This document shows positions 50,481 to 63,631 of a DNA stretch of 64,000 nt, piece by piece (position 1 is the stretch's first letter; each line of letters begins with the position of its first letter). Made by a program: the position numbers and the translations under genes. Source of the stretch: Auanema rhodensis (lineage: Eukaryota > Nematoda > Chromadorea > Rhabditida > Rhabditidae); NCBI GenBank assembly GCA_964057225.1, contig OZ059898.1:9734001-9798000 (forward strand), in the 5' to 3' direction. The notes below the pieces were generated by a model. It searched no databases, was not told where the DNA came from, and saw only the letters and a list, made by a program, of their open reading frames with translations.

Positions 50481-51968
50481 TTCGAAAATGTTAGATTGTT
50501 TCCGAAAAGTTATGAAAATTCAAGTTCTACTGATTTGAAGAAAATTGTAAGTTTTAGAAAATAATTAAAAATTAGTTCTCTCTACTATTAACTGATTGTC
50601 GGCTAAAATATGGTAACAGTTTTTATAAAAAGTTTCCATGATTAGGATTAAACAAAAAAAAGAATTAAAGAGAAACACTTTTTGTTTACTTATTTGATTA
50701 TAATACTTGAAATTCCAAAAACAGTAGAATAAAATTGAGAAAGCGACAAAAACAGTTGAACGATTTGAAGAGAATTGTAAGTTTTAGAAAAGAATTAAAG
50801 TTCAGCTATCTCTACTATTAACTGACTATCGGCTAAAATAATGTAACAGTTTTTATTGAAAGTTTCCGTGATTGAGATTAAACAAAGAAAAAAAAATCAA
50901 AGAGAAACAGTTCTTGTTTACTTACTTGATTATAATACTTGAAATTCCAAAAACAGTAAAATAAAATTGAGAAAGCGACAAAAACAGTTGAACGATTTGA
51001 AGACAATTGTAAGTTTAAGAAAAGAATTAAAGTTTAGCTTTGTCTACTATTAACTGATTATCGGCTGAAATATGGTGACAGTTTTTTTTTAAAAGTTTTC
51101 ATGATTAGGATTAAACAGAAAAAAGAATCAAAAAGAAACACTTCTTGTTTACTTACTTGATTATAATACTTGAAATTCAAAAAAAAGTAAAAAACAATTG
51201 AGAAAGCGACATAAACAGTTGAACGATTTGAAGAGAATTGTAAGTTTTAGAAAAGAATTAAAGTTCAGCTATCTCTACTTTTAACTGATTAACGGCTAAA
51301 ATAAGGTAACAGTTTTTATTGAAAGTTTCCGTGATTGAGATTAAACAAAGAAAAAAAAATCAAAGAGAAACACTTCTTGTTTACTTATTTGATTATAACA
51401 CTTGAAATTCCAACAAAAGTAAAGTAAAACTGTTGAAGCGAGTAAAACTGTTGAACGATTTGAAGACAATTGTAAGTTGAAGAAAAAAATTAAAGTTTAG
51501 CTCTCTCTACTATTAACTGAATGTCGGCTAAAATGTAGTAACAGTTTTTATTAAAAGTTTCCATGATTAAGATTAAACAAAGAAAAAAAATCAAAGAGAA
51601 ACACTTCTTGTTTACTAATTTGATTATAACACTTGAAATTCCAACAAAAGTAAAGTGAAACTGTTAAAGCGAGTAAAACTGTTGAACGATTTGAAGACAA
51701 TTGTAAGTTGAAGAAAAAAATTAAAGTTTAGCTCTCTCTACTATTAACTGAATGTCGGCTAAAATGTAGTAACAGTTTTTATTAAAAGTTTCCATGATTA
51801 AGATTAAACAAAGAAAAAAAATCAAAGAGAAACACTTCTTGTTTACTAATTTGATTATAACACTTGAAAATCCAACAAAAGTAAAATAAAACTGTGAAAG
51901 CGGGTAAAACTGTTGAACTAAAACAGTCTTTATAAAATATAAATGATATATTTTTATAAAAGTGAAGT

Positions 51969-52039
51969 TGCATCGGCCGGGAATCGAACCCGGGTCGCCC
52001 GCGTGGCAGGCGAGCATTCTACCACTGAACCACCGATGC
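51969..52039 (-). tRNA. tRNA-Gly-GCC: tRNA-Gly (anticodon GCC)
   Basis: Full-length consensus copy in a type B cassette. It shares the GAAAATTCAAG change in the 5' flank with 50410 but not the neighbouring GTTATG change. Confidence 0.97.
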
Positions 52040-53755
52040 TTCGAAAATGTTAGATTGTTTCCGAAAAATTATGAAAATTCAAGTTCTACTGATTTGAAGA
52101 GAATTGTAAGTTTTAGAAAATAATTAAAAATTAGTTCTCTCTACTATTAACTGATTGTCGGCTAAAATATGGTAACAGTTTTTATAAAAAGTTTCCATGA
52201 TTAGGATTAAACAAAAAAAAGAATTAAAGAGAAACACTTTTTGTTTACTTATTTGATTATAATACTTGAAATTCCAAAAACAGTAGAATAAAATTGAGAA
52301 AGCGACAAAAACAGTTGAACGATTTGAAGAGAATTGTAAGTTTTAGAAAAGAATTAAAGTTCAGCTATCTCTACTATTAACTGACTATCGGCTAAAATAA
52401 TGTAACAGTTTTTATTGAAAGTTTCCATGATTAAGATTAAACAAAGAAAAAAATCAGAGAGAAACACTTCTTGTTTACTTACTTGATTATAATACTTGAA
52501 ATTCCAAAAACAGTAAAATAAAATTGAGAAAGCGACAAAAACAGTTGAACGATTTGAAGACAATTGTAAGTTTAAGAAAAGAATTAAAGTTTAGCTTTGT
52601 CTACTATTAACTGATTATCGGCTGAAATATGGTGACAGTTTTTTTTTAAAAGTTTTCATGATTAGGATTAAACAAAAAAAAGAATCAAAAAGAAACACTT
52701 CTTGTTTACTTATTTGATTATAACACTTGAAATTCCAACAAAAGTAAAGTAAAACTGTTAAAGCGAGTAAAACTGTTGAACGATTTGAAGACAATTGTAA
52801 GTTGAAGAAAAAAATTAAAGTTTAGCTCTCTCTACTATTAACTGAATGTCGGCTAAAATATGGTAACAGTTTTTATTAAAAGTTTCCATGATTAAGATTA
52901 AACAAAGAAAAAAAATCAAAAAGAAACACTTCTTGTTTACTTACTTGATTATAATACTTGAAATTCCAAAAACAGTAAAATAAAATAGAGAAAACGACAA
53001 AAACAGTTGAACGATTTGAAGACAATTGTAAGTTTTAGAAAATAATTAAAAATTAGTTCTCTCTACTATTAACTGATTGTCGGCTAAAATATGGTAACAG
53101 TTTTTATAAAAAGGTTCCATGATTAGGATTAAACAAAAAAAAGAATCAAAAAGAAACACTTCTTGTTTACTTACTTGATTATAATACTGGAAATTCAAAA
53201 AAAAGTAAAAAACAATTGAGAAAGCGACATAAACAGTTGAACGATTTGAAGAGAATTGTAAGTTTTACAAAAGAATTAAAGTTCAGCTATCTCTACTTTT
53301 AACTGATTAACGGCTAAAATAAGATAGCAGTTTTTATTGAAAGTTTCCGTGATTGAGATTAAACAAAGAAAAAAAAATCAAAGAGAAACACTTCTTGTTT
53401 ACTTATTTGATTATAACACTTGAAATTCCAACAAAAGTAAAGTAAAACTGTTAAAGCGAGTAAAACTGTTGAACGATTTGAAGACAATTGTAAGTTGAAG
53501 AAAAAAATTAAAGTTTAGCTCTCTCTACTATTAACTGAATGTCGGCTAAAATGTAGTAACAGTTTTTATTAAAAGTTTCCATGATTAAGATTAAACAAAG
53601 AAAAAAAATCAAAGAGAAACACTTCTTGTTTACTAATTTGATTATAACACTTGAAAATCCAACAAAAGTAAAATAAAACTGTGAAAGCGGGTAAAACTGT
53701 TGAACTAAAACAGTCTTTATAAAATATAAATGATATATTTTTATAAAAGTGAAGT

Positions 53756-53826
53756 TGCATCGGCCGGGAATCGAACCCGGGTCGCCCGCGTGGCAGGCGA
53801 GCATTCTACCACTGAACCACCGATGC
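53756..53826 (-). tRNA. tRNA-Gly-GCC: tRNA-Gly (anticodon GCC)
   Basis: Full-length consensus copy in a type B cassette, the last of that type. Six plain monomers separate it from 51969. Confidence 0.97.
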
Positions 53827-55540
53827 TTCGAAAATGTTAGATTGTTTCCGAAAAATTATGAAAAGTCAAGTTCTACTGATTTGAAGAGAATTGTAAGTTT
53901 TAGAAAATAATTAAAAATTAGTTCTCTCTACTATTAATTGATTGTCGGCTAAAATATGGTAACAGTTTTTATAAAAAGTTTCCATGATTAGGATTAAACA
54001 AAAAAAAGAATTAAAGAGAAACACTTTTTGTTTACTTATTTGATTATAATACTTGAAATTCCAAAAACAGTAGAATAAAATTGAGAAAGCGACAAAAACA
54101 GTTGAACGATTTGAAGAGAATTGTAAGTTTTAGAAAAGAATTAAAGTTCAGCTATCTCTACTATTAACTGACTATCGGCTAAAATAAGGTAACAGTTTTT
54201 ATTGAAAGTTTCCATGATTAAGATTAAACAAAGAAAAAAATCAGAGAGAAACACTTCTTGTTTACTAATTTGATCATAACACTTGAAATGCCAACAAAAG
54301 TAAAGTAAAACTGTTAAAGCGAGTAAAACTGTTGAACGATTTGAAGACAATTGTAAGTTGAAGAAAAAAATTAAAGTTTAGCTCTCTCTACTATTAACTG
54401 AATGTCGGCTAAAATATAGTAACAGTTTTTATTAAAAGTTTCCATGATTGAGATTAAACAAAGAAAAAAAATCAAAGAAAAACACTTCTTGTTTACTAAT
54501 TTGATCATAACACTTGAAATGCCAACAAAAGTAAAGTAAAACTGTTAAAGCGAGTGAAACTGTTGAACAATTTGAAGACAATTGTAAGTTGAAGAAAAAA
54601 ATTAAAGTTTAGCTCTCTCTACTATTAACTGAATGTCGGCTAAAATATGGTAACAGTTTTTATTAAAAGTTTCCATGATTAAGATTAAACAAAGAAAAAA
54701 AATCAAAAAGAAACACTTCTTGTTTACTTACTTGATTATAATACTTGAAATTCCAAAAACAGTAAAATAAAATAGAGAAAACGACAAAAACAGTTGAACG
54801 ATTTGAAGACAATTGTAAGTTTTAGAAAATAATTAAAAATTAGTTCTCTCTACTATTAACTGATTGTCGGCTAAAATATGGTAACAGTTTTTATAAAAAG
54901 GTTCCATGATTAGGATTAAACAAAGAAAAAAATCAGAGAGAAACACTTCTTGTTTACTTACTTGATTATAATACTTGAAATTCCGAAAACAGTAAAATAA
55001 AATTGAGAAAGCGACAAAAACAGTTGAACGATTTGAAGACAATTGTAAGTTTAAGAAAAGAATTAAAGTTTAGCTTTGTCTACTATTAACTGATTATCGG
55101 CTGAAATATGGTGACAGTTTTTTTTTTAAAGTTTCCATGATTAAGATTAAACAAAGAAAAAAAAATCAAAGAGAAACACTTCTTGTTTACTAATTTGATT
55201 ATAACACTTGAAATTCCAACAAAAGTAAAGTAAAACTGTTAAAGCGAGTAAAACTGTTGAACAATTTGAAGACAATTGTAAGTTGAAAAAAAAAATTAAA
55301 GTTTAGCTCTCTCTACTATTAACTGAATGTCGGCTAAAATATGATAACAATTTTTATTAAAAGTTTCCATGATTAAGATTAAACAAAAAAAAATCAAAGA
55401 GAAACACTTCTTGTTTACTAATTTGATTATAACACTTGAAATTCCAACAAAAGTAAAAAAAAACTGTGAAAGCGGGTAAAACTGTTGAACTAAAACAGTC
55501 TTTATAAAATATAAATGATATTTTTTTATAAAAGTGAAGT

Positions 55541-55611
55541 TGCATCGGCCGGGAATCGAACCCGGGTCGCCCGCGTGGCAGGCGAGCATTCTACCACTGA
55601 TCCACCGATGC
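55541..55611 (-). tRNA. tRNA-Gly-GCC: tRNA-Gly (anticodon GCC), D-stem and A-box variant
   Basis: Full length, type C cassette (starts TAAAACAG but has the long GATATTTTTTTAT run). Base 11 is A instead of T. This replaces the conserved pyrimidine of the A box (TGGATCAGTGG) and gives an A-A mismatch in the D stem. The change is shared with 56820 and 61211. Transcription could be weakened, so these copies may be pseudogenes. Confidence 0.85.
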
Positions 55612-56194
55612 TTCGAAAATGTTAGATTGTTTCCGAAAAATTATGAAAAGTCAAGTTCTACTGATTTGAAGAGAATTGTAAGTTTTAGAAAAGAATTAAA
55701 GTTCAGCTATCTCTACTATTAACTGATTATCGGCTAAAATAAGGTAACAGTTTTTATTGAAAGTTTCCATGATTAAGATTAAACAAAGAAAAAGAATCAA
55801 AGAGAAACACTTCTTGTTTACTTATTTGATTATAATACTTGAAATTCCAAAAACAGTAGAATAAAATAGAGAAAGCGACGAAAAAAGTTGAACGATTTGA
55901 AGAGAATTGTAAGTTTTAGAGAAGAATTAAAGTTCAGCTATCTCTACTATTAACTGATTGTCGGCTAAAATAAGGTAACAGTTTTTATTGAAAGTTTCCA
56001 TGATTAAGATTAAACAAAGAAAAAAATCAAAGAGAAACACTTCTTGTTTACTTACTTGATTATAATACTTGAAATTCCGAAAACAGTAGAATAAAATCAA
56101 GAAAGCGACAAAAACAGTTGAACGATTAGAAGACGATTGTAAGTTTTAGAAAATAATAAAAGTTTAGCTATCTCTACTATTAACTGATTATCAG

Positions 56195-56376
56195 CTAAAA
56201 TAAGGTAACAGTTTTTATTAAAGCGAGTAAAACTGTTGAACGATTTGAAGACAATCGGCTAAAATAAGGTAACAGTTTTTATTAAAGCGAGTAAAACTGT
56301 TGAACGATTTGAAGAAAATTGTAAGTTCTAGAAAATAATTAAAAATAAGTTCTCTCTACTATTAACTGATTGTCGG
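56195..56376. repeat. Two shortened monomers (64 bp and 118 bp)
   Basis: The landmark CTAAAATAAGG occurs at 56195 and 56259, only 64 bp apart. The next equivalent (CTAAATTATGG) is at 56377, 118 bp on, where a normal monomer gives 230. In both, the sequence jumps from TTTTTATTAAA straight to AAAGCGAG, skipping about 112 bp. TTAAA is present at both ends of the skipped part in normal units. The first also loses about 54 bp between GACAAT and CGGCT. The same structure recurs at 60586-60767. Confidence 0.88.
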
Positions 56377-56808
56377 CTAAATTATGGTAACAGTTTTTAT
56401 GAAAAGTTTCCATGATTAGGATTAAACAAAGAAAAAAGAATCAAAGAGAAACACTTCTTGTTTACTTATTTGATTATAATACTTGAAATTCCGAAAACAG
56501 TAGAATAAAATGAAGAAAGCGACAAAAACAGTTGAACGATTTGAAGACAATTGTAAGTTGAAGAAAAAAATTAAAGTTTAGCTCTCTCTACTATTTAATG
56601 ATTGTCGGCTAGAATATGGTAACAGTTTTTATTAAAAGTTTCCATGTTTAAGATTGAACAAAGAAAAAAAAATCCAAGAGAAACACTTCTTGTTTACTAA
56701 TTTGATTATAACACTTGAAAATCCAACAAAAGTAAAATAAAACTGTAAAAGCAAGTAAAACTGTTGAAATAAAACAGTTTTTATTAAATATAAATGATAT
56801 TTTTTTAT

Positions 56809-56813
56809 AAAAA
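56809..56813 (-). terminator. Pol III T5 terminator (variant)
   Basis: In the type D cassettes the base next to the stop is changed, giving five T residues on the minus strand instead of four. The same is seen at 61200-61204. Confidence 0.8.
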
Positions 56814-56819
56814 TGAAGT

Positions 56820-56890
56820 TGCATCGGCCGGGAATCGAACCCGGGTCGCCCGCGTGGCAGGCGAGCATTCTACCACTGATCCACCGATGC
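56820..56890 (-). tRNA. tRNA-Gly-GCC: tRNA-Gly (anticodon GCC), D-stem and A-box variant
   Basis: Full length, type D cassette, the most diverged form: its 3' flank starts AATAAAACAGTTTTTATTAAA and differs from type A at several of 50 bases. The tRNA body differs from consensus only by the T11A change, and the 5' flank is unchanged. The adjacent monomer reads AAAGCAAGTAAAACTG where others read AAAGCGGGTAAAACTG. Confidence 0.85.
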
Positions 56891-58147
56891 TTCGAAAATG
56901 TTAGATTGTTTCCGAAAAATTATGAAAAGTCAAGTTCTACTGATTTGAAGAGAATTGTAAGTTTTAGAAAAGAATTAAAGTTCAGCTATCTCTACTATTA
57001 ACTGATTATCGGCTAAAATAAGGTAACAGTTTTTATTGAAAGTTTCCATGATTAAGATTAAACAAAGAAAAAGAATCAAAGAGAAACACTTCTTGTTTAC
57101 TTATTTGATTATAATACTTGAAATTCCAAAAACAGTAGAATAAAATAGAGAAAGCGACGAAAAAAGTTGAACGATTTGAAGAGAATTGTAAGTTTTAGAG
57201 AAGAATTAAAGTTCAGCTATCTCTACTATTAACTGATTGTCGGCTAAAATAAGGTAACAGTTTTTATTGAAAGTTTCCATGATTAAGATTAAACAAAGAA
57301 AAAAATCAAAGAGAAACACTTCTTGTTTACTTACTTGATTATAATACTTGAAATTCCAAAAACAGTAAAATAAAATTGAAAAAGCGACAAAAACAGTTGA
57401 ACGATTTGAAGACAATTGTAAGTTGAAGAATAAAATTAAAGTTTAGCTCTCTCTACTATTAACTGAATGTCGGCTAAAATATGGTAACAGTTTTTATTAA
57501 AAGTTTCCATGATTAAGATTAAACAAAGAAAAAAAATCAAAGAGAAACACTTCTTGTTTACTTATTTGATTATAATACTTGAAATTCCAAAAACAGTAGA
57601 ATAAAATAGAGAAAGAGACGAAAAAAGTTGAACGATTTGAAGAGAATTGTAAGTTTTAGAGAAGAATTAAAGTTTAGCTTTGTCTACTATTTAATGATTA
57701 TCGGCTGAAATATGGTGACAGTTTTTTTTTAAAAGTTTCCATGATTAAGATTAATCAAAGAAAAAAAAATCAAAGAGAAACACTTCTTGTTTACTAATTT
57801 GATTATAACACTTGAAATTCCAACAAAAGTAAAGTAAAACTGTTAAAGCGAGTAAAACTGTTGAACAATTTGAAGACAATTGTAAGTTGAAGAATAAAAT
57901 TAAAGTTTAGCTCTCTCTACTATTAACTGAATGTCGGCTAAAATATGGTAACAGTTTTTATTAAAAGTTTCCATGATTAAGATTAAACAAAGAAAAAAAA
58001 TCAAAGAGAAACACTCCTTGTTTACTAATTTGATTATAACACTTGAAATTCCAACAAAAGTAAAATAAAACTGTGAAAGCGGGTAAAACTGTTGAACTAA
58101 AACAGTCTTTATAAAATATAAATGATATTTTTTTATAAAAGTGAAGT

Positions 58148-58218
58148 TGCATCGGCCGGGAATCGAACCCGGGTCGCCCGCGTGGCAGGCGAGCATTCTA
58201 CCACTGAACCACCGATGC
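58148..58218 (-). tRNA. tRNA-Gly-GCC: tRNA-Gly (anticodon GCC)
   Basis: Full-length consensus body in a type C cassette, with the normal T at base 11. The monomer at its left carries AACACTCCTTG (near 58013), shared with 59241, 62539 and 63632. Confidence 0.97.
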
Positions 58219-59240
58219 TTCGAAAATGTTAGATTGTTTCCGAAAAATTATGAAAAGTCAAGTTCTACTGATTTGAAGAAAATTGTAAGTTTTAGAAAAT
58301 AATTAAAAATAAGTTCTCTCTACTATTAACTGATTGTCGGCTAAAATATGGTAACAGTTTTTATAAAAAGTTTCCATGATTAGGATTAAACAAAAAAAAG
58401 AATTAAAGAGAAACACTTTTTGTTTACTTATTTGATTATAATACTTGAAATTCCAAAAACAGTAGAATAAAATTGAGAAATCGACAAAAACAGTTGAACG
58501 ATTTGAAGAGAATTGTAAGTTTTAGAAAAGAATTAAAGTTCAGCTATCTCTACTATTAACTGACTATCGGCTAGAATAAGGTAACAGTTTTTATTGAAAG
58601 TTTCCATGATTAAGATTAAACAAAAAAAAAATCAGAGAGAAACACTTCTTGTTTACTTACTTGATTATAATACTTGAAATTCCAAAAACAGTAAAATAAA
58701 ATTGAGAAAGCGACAAAAACAGTTGAACGATTTGAAGACAATTGTAAGTTTAAGAAAAGAATTAAAGTTTAGCTTTGTCTACTATTAACTGATTATCGGC
58801 TGAAATATGGTGACAGTTTTTTTTTAAAAGTTTTCATGATTAGGATTAAACAAAAAAAAGAATCAAAAAGAAACACTTCTTGTTTACTTATTTGATTATA
58901 ACACTTGAAATTCCAACAAAAGTAAAGTAAAACTGTTAAAGCGAGTAAAACTGTTGAACGATTTGAAGACAATTGTAAGTTGAAGAAAAAAATTAAAGTT
59001 TAGCTCTCTCTACTATTAACTGAATGTCGGCTAAAATATGGTAACAGTTTTTATTAAAAGTTTCCATGATTAAGATTAAACAAAGAAAAAAAATCAAAGA
59101 GAAACACTCCTTGTTTACTAATTTGATTATAACACTTGAAATTCCAACAAAAGTAAAATAAAACTGTGAAAGCGGGTAAAACTGTTGAACTAAAACAGTC
59201 TTTATAAAATATAAATGATATTTTTTTATAAAAGTGAAGT

Positions 59241-59311
59241 TGCATCGGCCGGGAATCGAACCCGGGTCGCCCGCGTGGCAGGCGAGCATTCTACCACTGA
59301 ACCACCGATGC
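59241..59311 (-). tRNA. tRNA-Gly-GCC: tRNA-Gly (anticodon GCC)
   Basis: Full-length consensus copy in a type C cassette, 1093 bp from 58148. The sequence right of it joins to an AGAAAAGAATTAAAGTTCAG monomer, as at 55541, 56820 and 61211, instead of the AAAATAATT monomer typical of the A and B cassettes. Confidence 0.97.
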
Positions 59312-60585
59312 TTCGAAAATGTTAGATTGTTTCCGAAAAATTATGAAAAGTCAAGTTCTACTGATTTGAAGAGAATTGTAAGTTTTAGAAAAGAATTAAA
59401 GTTCAGCTATCTCTACTATTAACTGATTATCGGCTAAAATAAGGTAACAGTTTTTATTGAAAGTTTCCATGATTAAGATTAAACAAAGAAAAAGAATCAA
59501 AGAGAAACACTTCTTGTTTACTTATTTGATTATAATACTTGAAATTCCAAAAACAGTAGAATAAAATAGAGAAAGCGACGAAAAAAGTTGAACAATTTGA
59601 AGAGAATTGTAAGTTTTAGAGAAGAATTAAAGTTCAGCTATCTCTACTATTAACTGATTGTCGGCTAAAATAAGGTAACAGTTTTTATTGAAAGTTTCCA
59701 TGATTAAGATTAAACAAAGAAAAAAATCAAAGAGAAACACTTCTTGTTTACTTACTTGATTATAATACTTGAAATTCCAAAAACAGTAAAATAAAATTGA
59801 AAAAGCGACAAAAACAGTTGAACGATTTGAAGACAATTGTAAGTTGAAGAATAAAATTAAAGTTTAGCTCTCTCTACTATTAACTGAATGTCGGCTAAAA
59901 TATGGTAACAGTTTTTATTAAAAGTTTCCATGATTAAGATTAAACAAAGAAAAAAAATCAAAGAGAAACACTTCTTGTTTACTTATTTGATTATAATACT
60001 TGAAATTCCAAAAACAGTAGAATAAAATAGAGAAAGAGACGAAAAAAGTTGAACGATTTGAAGAGAATTGTAAGTTTTAGAAAAGAATTAAAGTTTAGCT
60101 TTGTCTACTATTTAATGATTATCGGCTGAAATATGGTGACAGTTTTTATTGAAAGTTCCATGATTAAGATTAAACAAAAAAAAAATCAGAGAGAAACACT
60201 TCTTGTTTATTTATTTGATTATAATACTTGAAATTCCAAGAACAGTAGAATAAAATAGAGAAAGCGACGAAAAAAGTTGAACGATTTGAAGAGAATTGTA
60301 AGTTTTAGAAAAGAATTACAGTTCAGCTATCTCTACTATTAACTGATTATCAGCTAAAATAAGGTAACAGTTTTTATTAAAAGTTTCCATGTTTAAGATT
60401 GAACAAAAAAAAAAAAATCCAAGAGAAACACTTCTTGTTTACTAATTTGATTATAATACTTGAAATTCCGAAAACAGTAGAATAAAATCAAGAAAGCGAC
60501 AAAAACAGTTGAACGATTAGAAGACGATTGTAAGTTTTAGAAAATAATAAAAGTTTAGCTATCTCTACTATTAACTGATTATCAG

Positions 60586-60767
60586 CTAAAATAAGGTAAC
60601 AGTTTTTATTAAAGCGAGTAAAACTGTTGAACGATTTGAAGACAATCGGCTAAAATAAGGTAACAGTTTTTATTAAAGCGAGTAAAACTGTTGAACGATT
60701 TGAAGAAAATTGTAAGTTCTAGAAAATAATTAAAAATAAGTTCTCTCTACTATTAACTGATTGTCGG
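60586..60767. repeat. Two shortened monomers (64 bp and 118 bp), second copy
   Basis: Identical arrangement to 56195-56376 at a shift of 4391 bp. Its presence explains why the tRNA spacing 59241-61211 (1970 bp) is about 50 bp short of a whole number of monomers, as is 55541-56820 (1279 bp). Confidence 0.88.
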
Positions 60768-61210
60768 CTAAATTATGGTAACAGTTTTTATGAAAAGTTT
60801 CCATGATTAGGATTAAACAAAGAAAAAAGAATCAAAGAGAAACACTTCTTGTTTACTTATTTGATTATAATACTTGAAATTCCGAAAACAGTAGAATAAA
60901 ATGAAGAAAGCGACAAAAACAGTTGAACGATTTGAAGACAATTGTAAGTTGAAGAAAAAAATTAAAGTTTAGCTCTCTCTACTATTTAATGATTGTCGGC
61001 TAGAATATGGTAACAGTTTTTATTAAAAGTTTCCATGTTTAAGATTGAACAAAGAAAAAAAAATCCAAGAGAAACACTTCTTGTTTACTAATTTGATTAT
61101 AACACTTGAAAATCCAACAAAAGTAAAATAAAACTGTAAAAGCAAGTAAAACTGTTGAAATAAAACAGTTTTTATTAAATATAAATGATATTTTTTTATA
61201 AAAATGAAGT

Positions 61211-61281
61211 TGCATCGGCCGGGAATCGAACCCGGGTCGCCCGCGTGGCAGGCGAGCATTCTACCACTGATCCACCGATGC
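61211..61281 (-). tRNA. tRNA-Gly-GCC: tRNA-Gly (anticodon GCC), D-stem and A-box variant
   Basis: The 4391-bp duplicate of 56820: type D cassette, T11A change, five-T stop. Confidence 0.85.
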
Positions 61282-62538
61282 TTCGAAAATGTTAGATTGT
61301 TTCCGAAAAATTATGAAAAGTCAAGTTCTACTGATTTGAAGAGAATTGTAAGTTTTAGAAAAGAATTAAAGTTCAGCTATCTCTACTATTAACTGATTAT
61401 CGGCTAAAATAAGGTAACAGTTTTTATTGAAAGTTTCCATGATTAAGATTAAACAAAGAAAAAGAATCAAAGAGAAACACTTCTTGTTTACTTATTTGAT
61501 TATAATACTTGAAATTCCAAAAACAGTAGAATAAAATAGAGAAAGCGACGAAAAAAGTTGAACGATTTGAAGAGAATTGTAAGTTTTAGAGAAGAATTAA
61601 AGTTCAGCTATCTCTACTATTAACTGATTGTCGGCTAAAATAAGGTAACAGTTTTTATTGAAAGTTTCCATGATTAAGATTAAACAAAGAAAAAAATCAA
61701 AGAGAAACACTTCTTGTTTACTTACTTGATTATAATACTTGAAATTCCAAAAACAGTAAAATAAAATTGAAAAAGCGACAAAAACAGTTGAACGATTTGA
61801 AGACAATTGTAAGTTGAAGAATAAAATTAAAGTTTAGCTCTCTCTACTATTAACTGAATGTCGGCTAAAATATGGTAACAGTTTTTATTAAAAGTTTCCA
61901 TGATTAAGATTAAACAAAGAAAAAAAATCAAAGAGAAACACTTCTTGTTTACTTATTTGATTATAATACTTGAAATTCCAAAAACAGTAGAATAAAATAG
62001 AGAAAGAGACGAAAAAAGTTGAACGATTTGAAGAGAATTGTAAGTTTTAGAAAAGAATTAAAGTTTAGCTTTGTCTACTATTTAATGATTATCGGCTGAA
62101 ATATGGTGACAGTTTTTTTTTAAAAGTTTCCATGATTAAGATTAATCAAAGAAAAAAAAATCAAAGAGAAACACTTCTTGTTTACTAATTTGATTATAAC
62201 ACTTGAAATTCCAACAAAAGTAAAGTAAAACTGTTAAAGCGAGTAAAACTGTTGAACAATTTGAAGACAATTGTAAGTTGAAGAATAAAATTAAAGTTTA
62301 GCTCTCTCTACTATTAACTGAATGTCGGCTAAAATATGGTAACAGTTTTTATTAAAAGTTTCCATGATTAAGATTAAACAAAGAAAAAAAATCAAAGAGA
62401 AACACTCCTTGTTTACTAATTTGATTATAACACTTGAAATTCCAACAAAAGTAAAATAAAACTGTGAAAGCGGGTAAAACTGTTGAACTAAAACAGTCTT
62501 TATAAAATATAAATGATATTTTTTTATAAAAGTGAAGT

Positions 62539-62609
62539 TGCATCGGCCGGGAATCGAACCCGGGTTGCCCGCGTGGCAGGCGAGCATTCTACCACTGAAC
62601 CACCGATGC
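62539..62609 (-). tRNA. tRNA-Gly-GCC: tRNA-Gly (anticodon GCC), variable-loop variant
   Basis: The 4391-bp duplicate of 58148 in a type C cassette. It has one private change: the variable region reads CAAC instead of CGAC. Stems and both promoter boxes are intact. The change arose after the 4391-bp duplication, since 58148 lacks it. Confidence 0.93.
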
Positions 62610-63631
62610 TTCGAAAATGTTAGATTGTTTCCGAAAAATTATGAAAAGTCAAGTTCTACTGATTTGAAGAAAATTGTAAGTTTTAGAAAATAATTAAAAA
62701 TAAGTTCTCTCTACTATTAACTGATTGTCGGCTAAAATATGGTAACAGTTTTTATAAAAAGTTTCCATGATTAGGATTAAACAAAAAAAAGAATTAAAGA
62801 GAAACACTTTTTGTTTACTTATTTGATTATAATACTTGAAATTCCAAAAACAGTAGAATAAAATTGAGAAATCGACAAAAACAGTTGAACGATTTGAAGA
62901 GAATTGTAAGTTTTAGAAAAGAATTAAAGTTCAGCTATCTCTACTATTAACTGACTATCGGCTAGAATAAGGTAACAGTTTTTATTGAAAGTTTCCATGA
63001 TTAAGATTAAACAAAAAAAAAATCAGAGAGAAACACTTCTTGTTTACTTAATTGATTATAATACTTGAAATTCCAAAAACAGTAAAATAAAATTGAGAAA
63101 GCGACAAAAACAGTTGAACGATTTGAAGACAATTGTAAGTTTAAGAAAAGAATTAAAGTTTAGCTTTGTCTACTATTAACTGATTATCGGCTGAAATATG
63201 GTGACAGTTTTTTTTTAAAAGTTTTCATGATTAGGATTAAACAAAAAAAAGAATCAAAAAGAAACACTTCTTGTTTACTTATTTGATTATAACACTTGAA
63301 ATTCCAACAAAAGTAAAGTAAAACTGTTAAAGCGAGTAAAACTGTTGAACGATTTGAAGACAATTGTAAGTTGAAGAAAAAAATTAAAGTTTAGCTCTCT
63401 CTACTATTAACTGAATGTCGGCTAAAATATGGTAACAGTTTTTATTAAAAGTTTCCATGATTAAGATTAAACAAAGAAAAAAAATCAAAGAGAAACACTC
63501 CTTGTTTACTAATTTGATTATAACACTTGAAATTCCAACAAAAGTAAAATAAAACTGTGAAAGCGGGTAAAACTGTTGAACTAAAACAGTCTTTATAAAA
63601 TATAAATGATATTTTTTTATAAAAGTGAAGT

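Larger units (their letters stand above)
49550..52430. repeat. 1559-bp higher-order repeat, about two copies
   Basis: Sequence from about 49550 matches that from about 51109 at a shift of 1559 bp. Shared private words are AAACAGAAAAAAGAATC (49556, 51115) and AAACTGTTGAAGCGAG. tRNA 50410 corresponds to 51969. The match fades near 52430. Edges are approximate. Confidence 0.8.
56060..60450. repeat. 4391-bp higher-order repeat, copy 1
   Basis: Carries three tRNAs in the order D (56820), C (58148), C (59241). All three recur at exactly 4391 bp: 61211, 62539 and 63632. The unit also contains a pair of shortened monomers near 56195-56376, which recur in copy 2. Edges are approximate. Confidence 0.88.

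Noticed and set aside
55534-55722. Plus-strand 62-codon frames containing HRPGIEPGS, also at 48154, 56813, 59234, 61204 and 63625
   Set aside because: These are antisense translations of the tRNA-Gly sequence running on into the satellite. Some begin at TTG. Similar peptides are well-known artefacts of tRNA loci in gene prediction.
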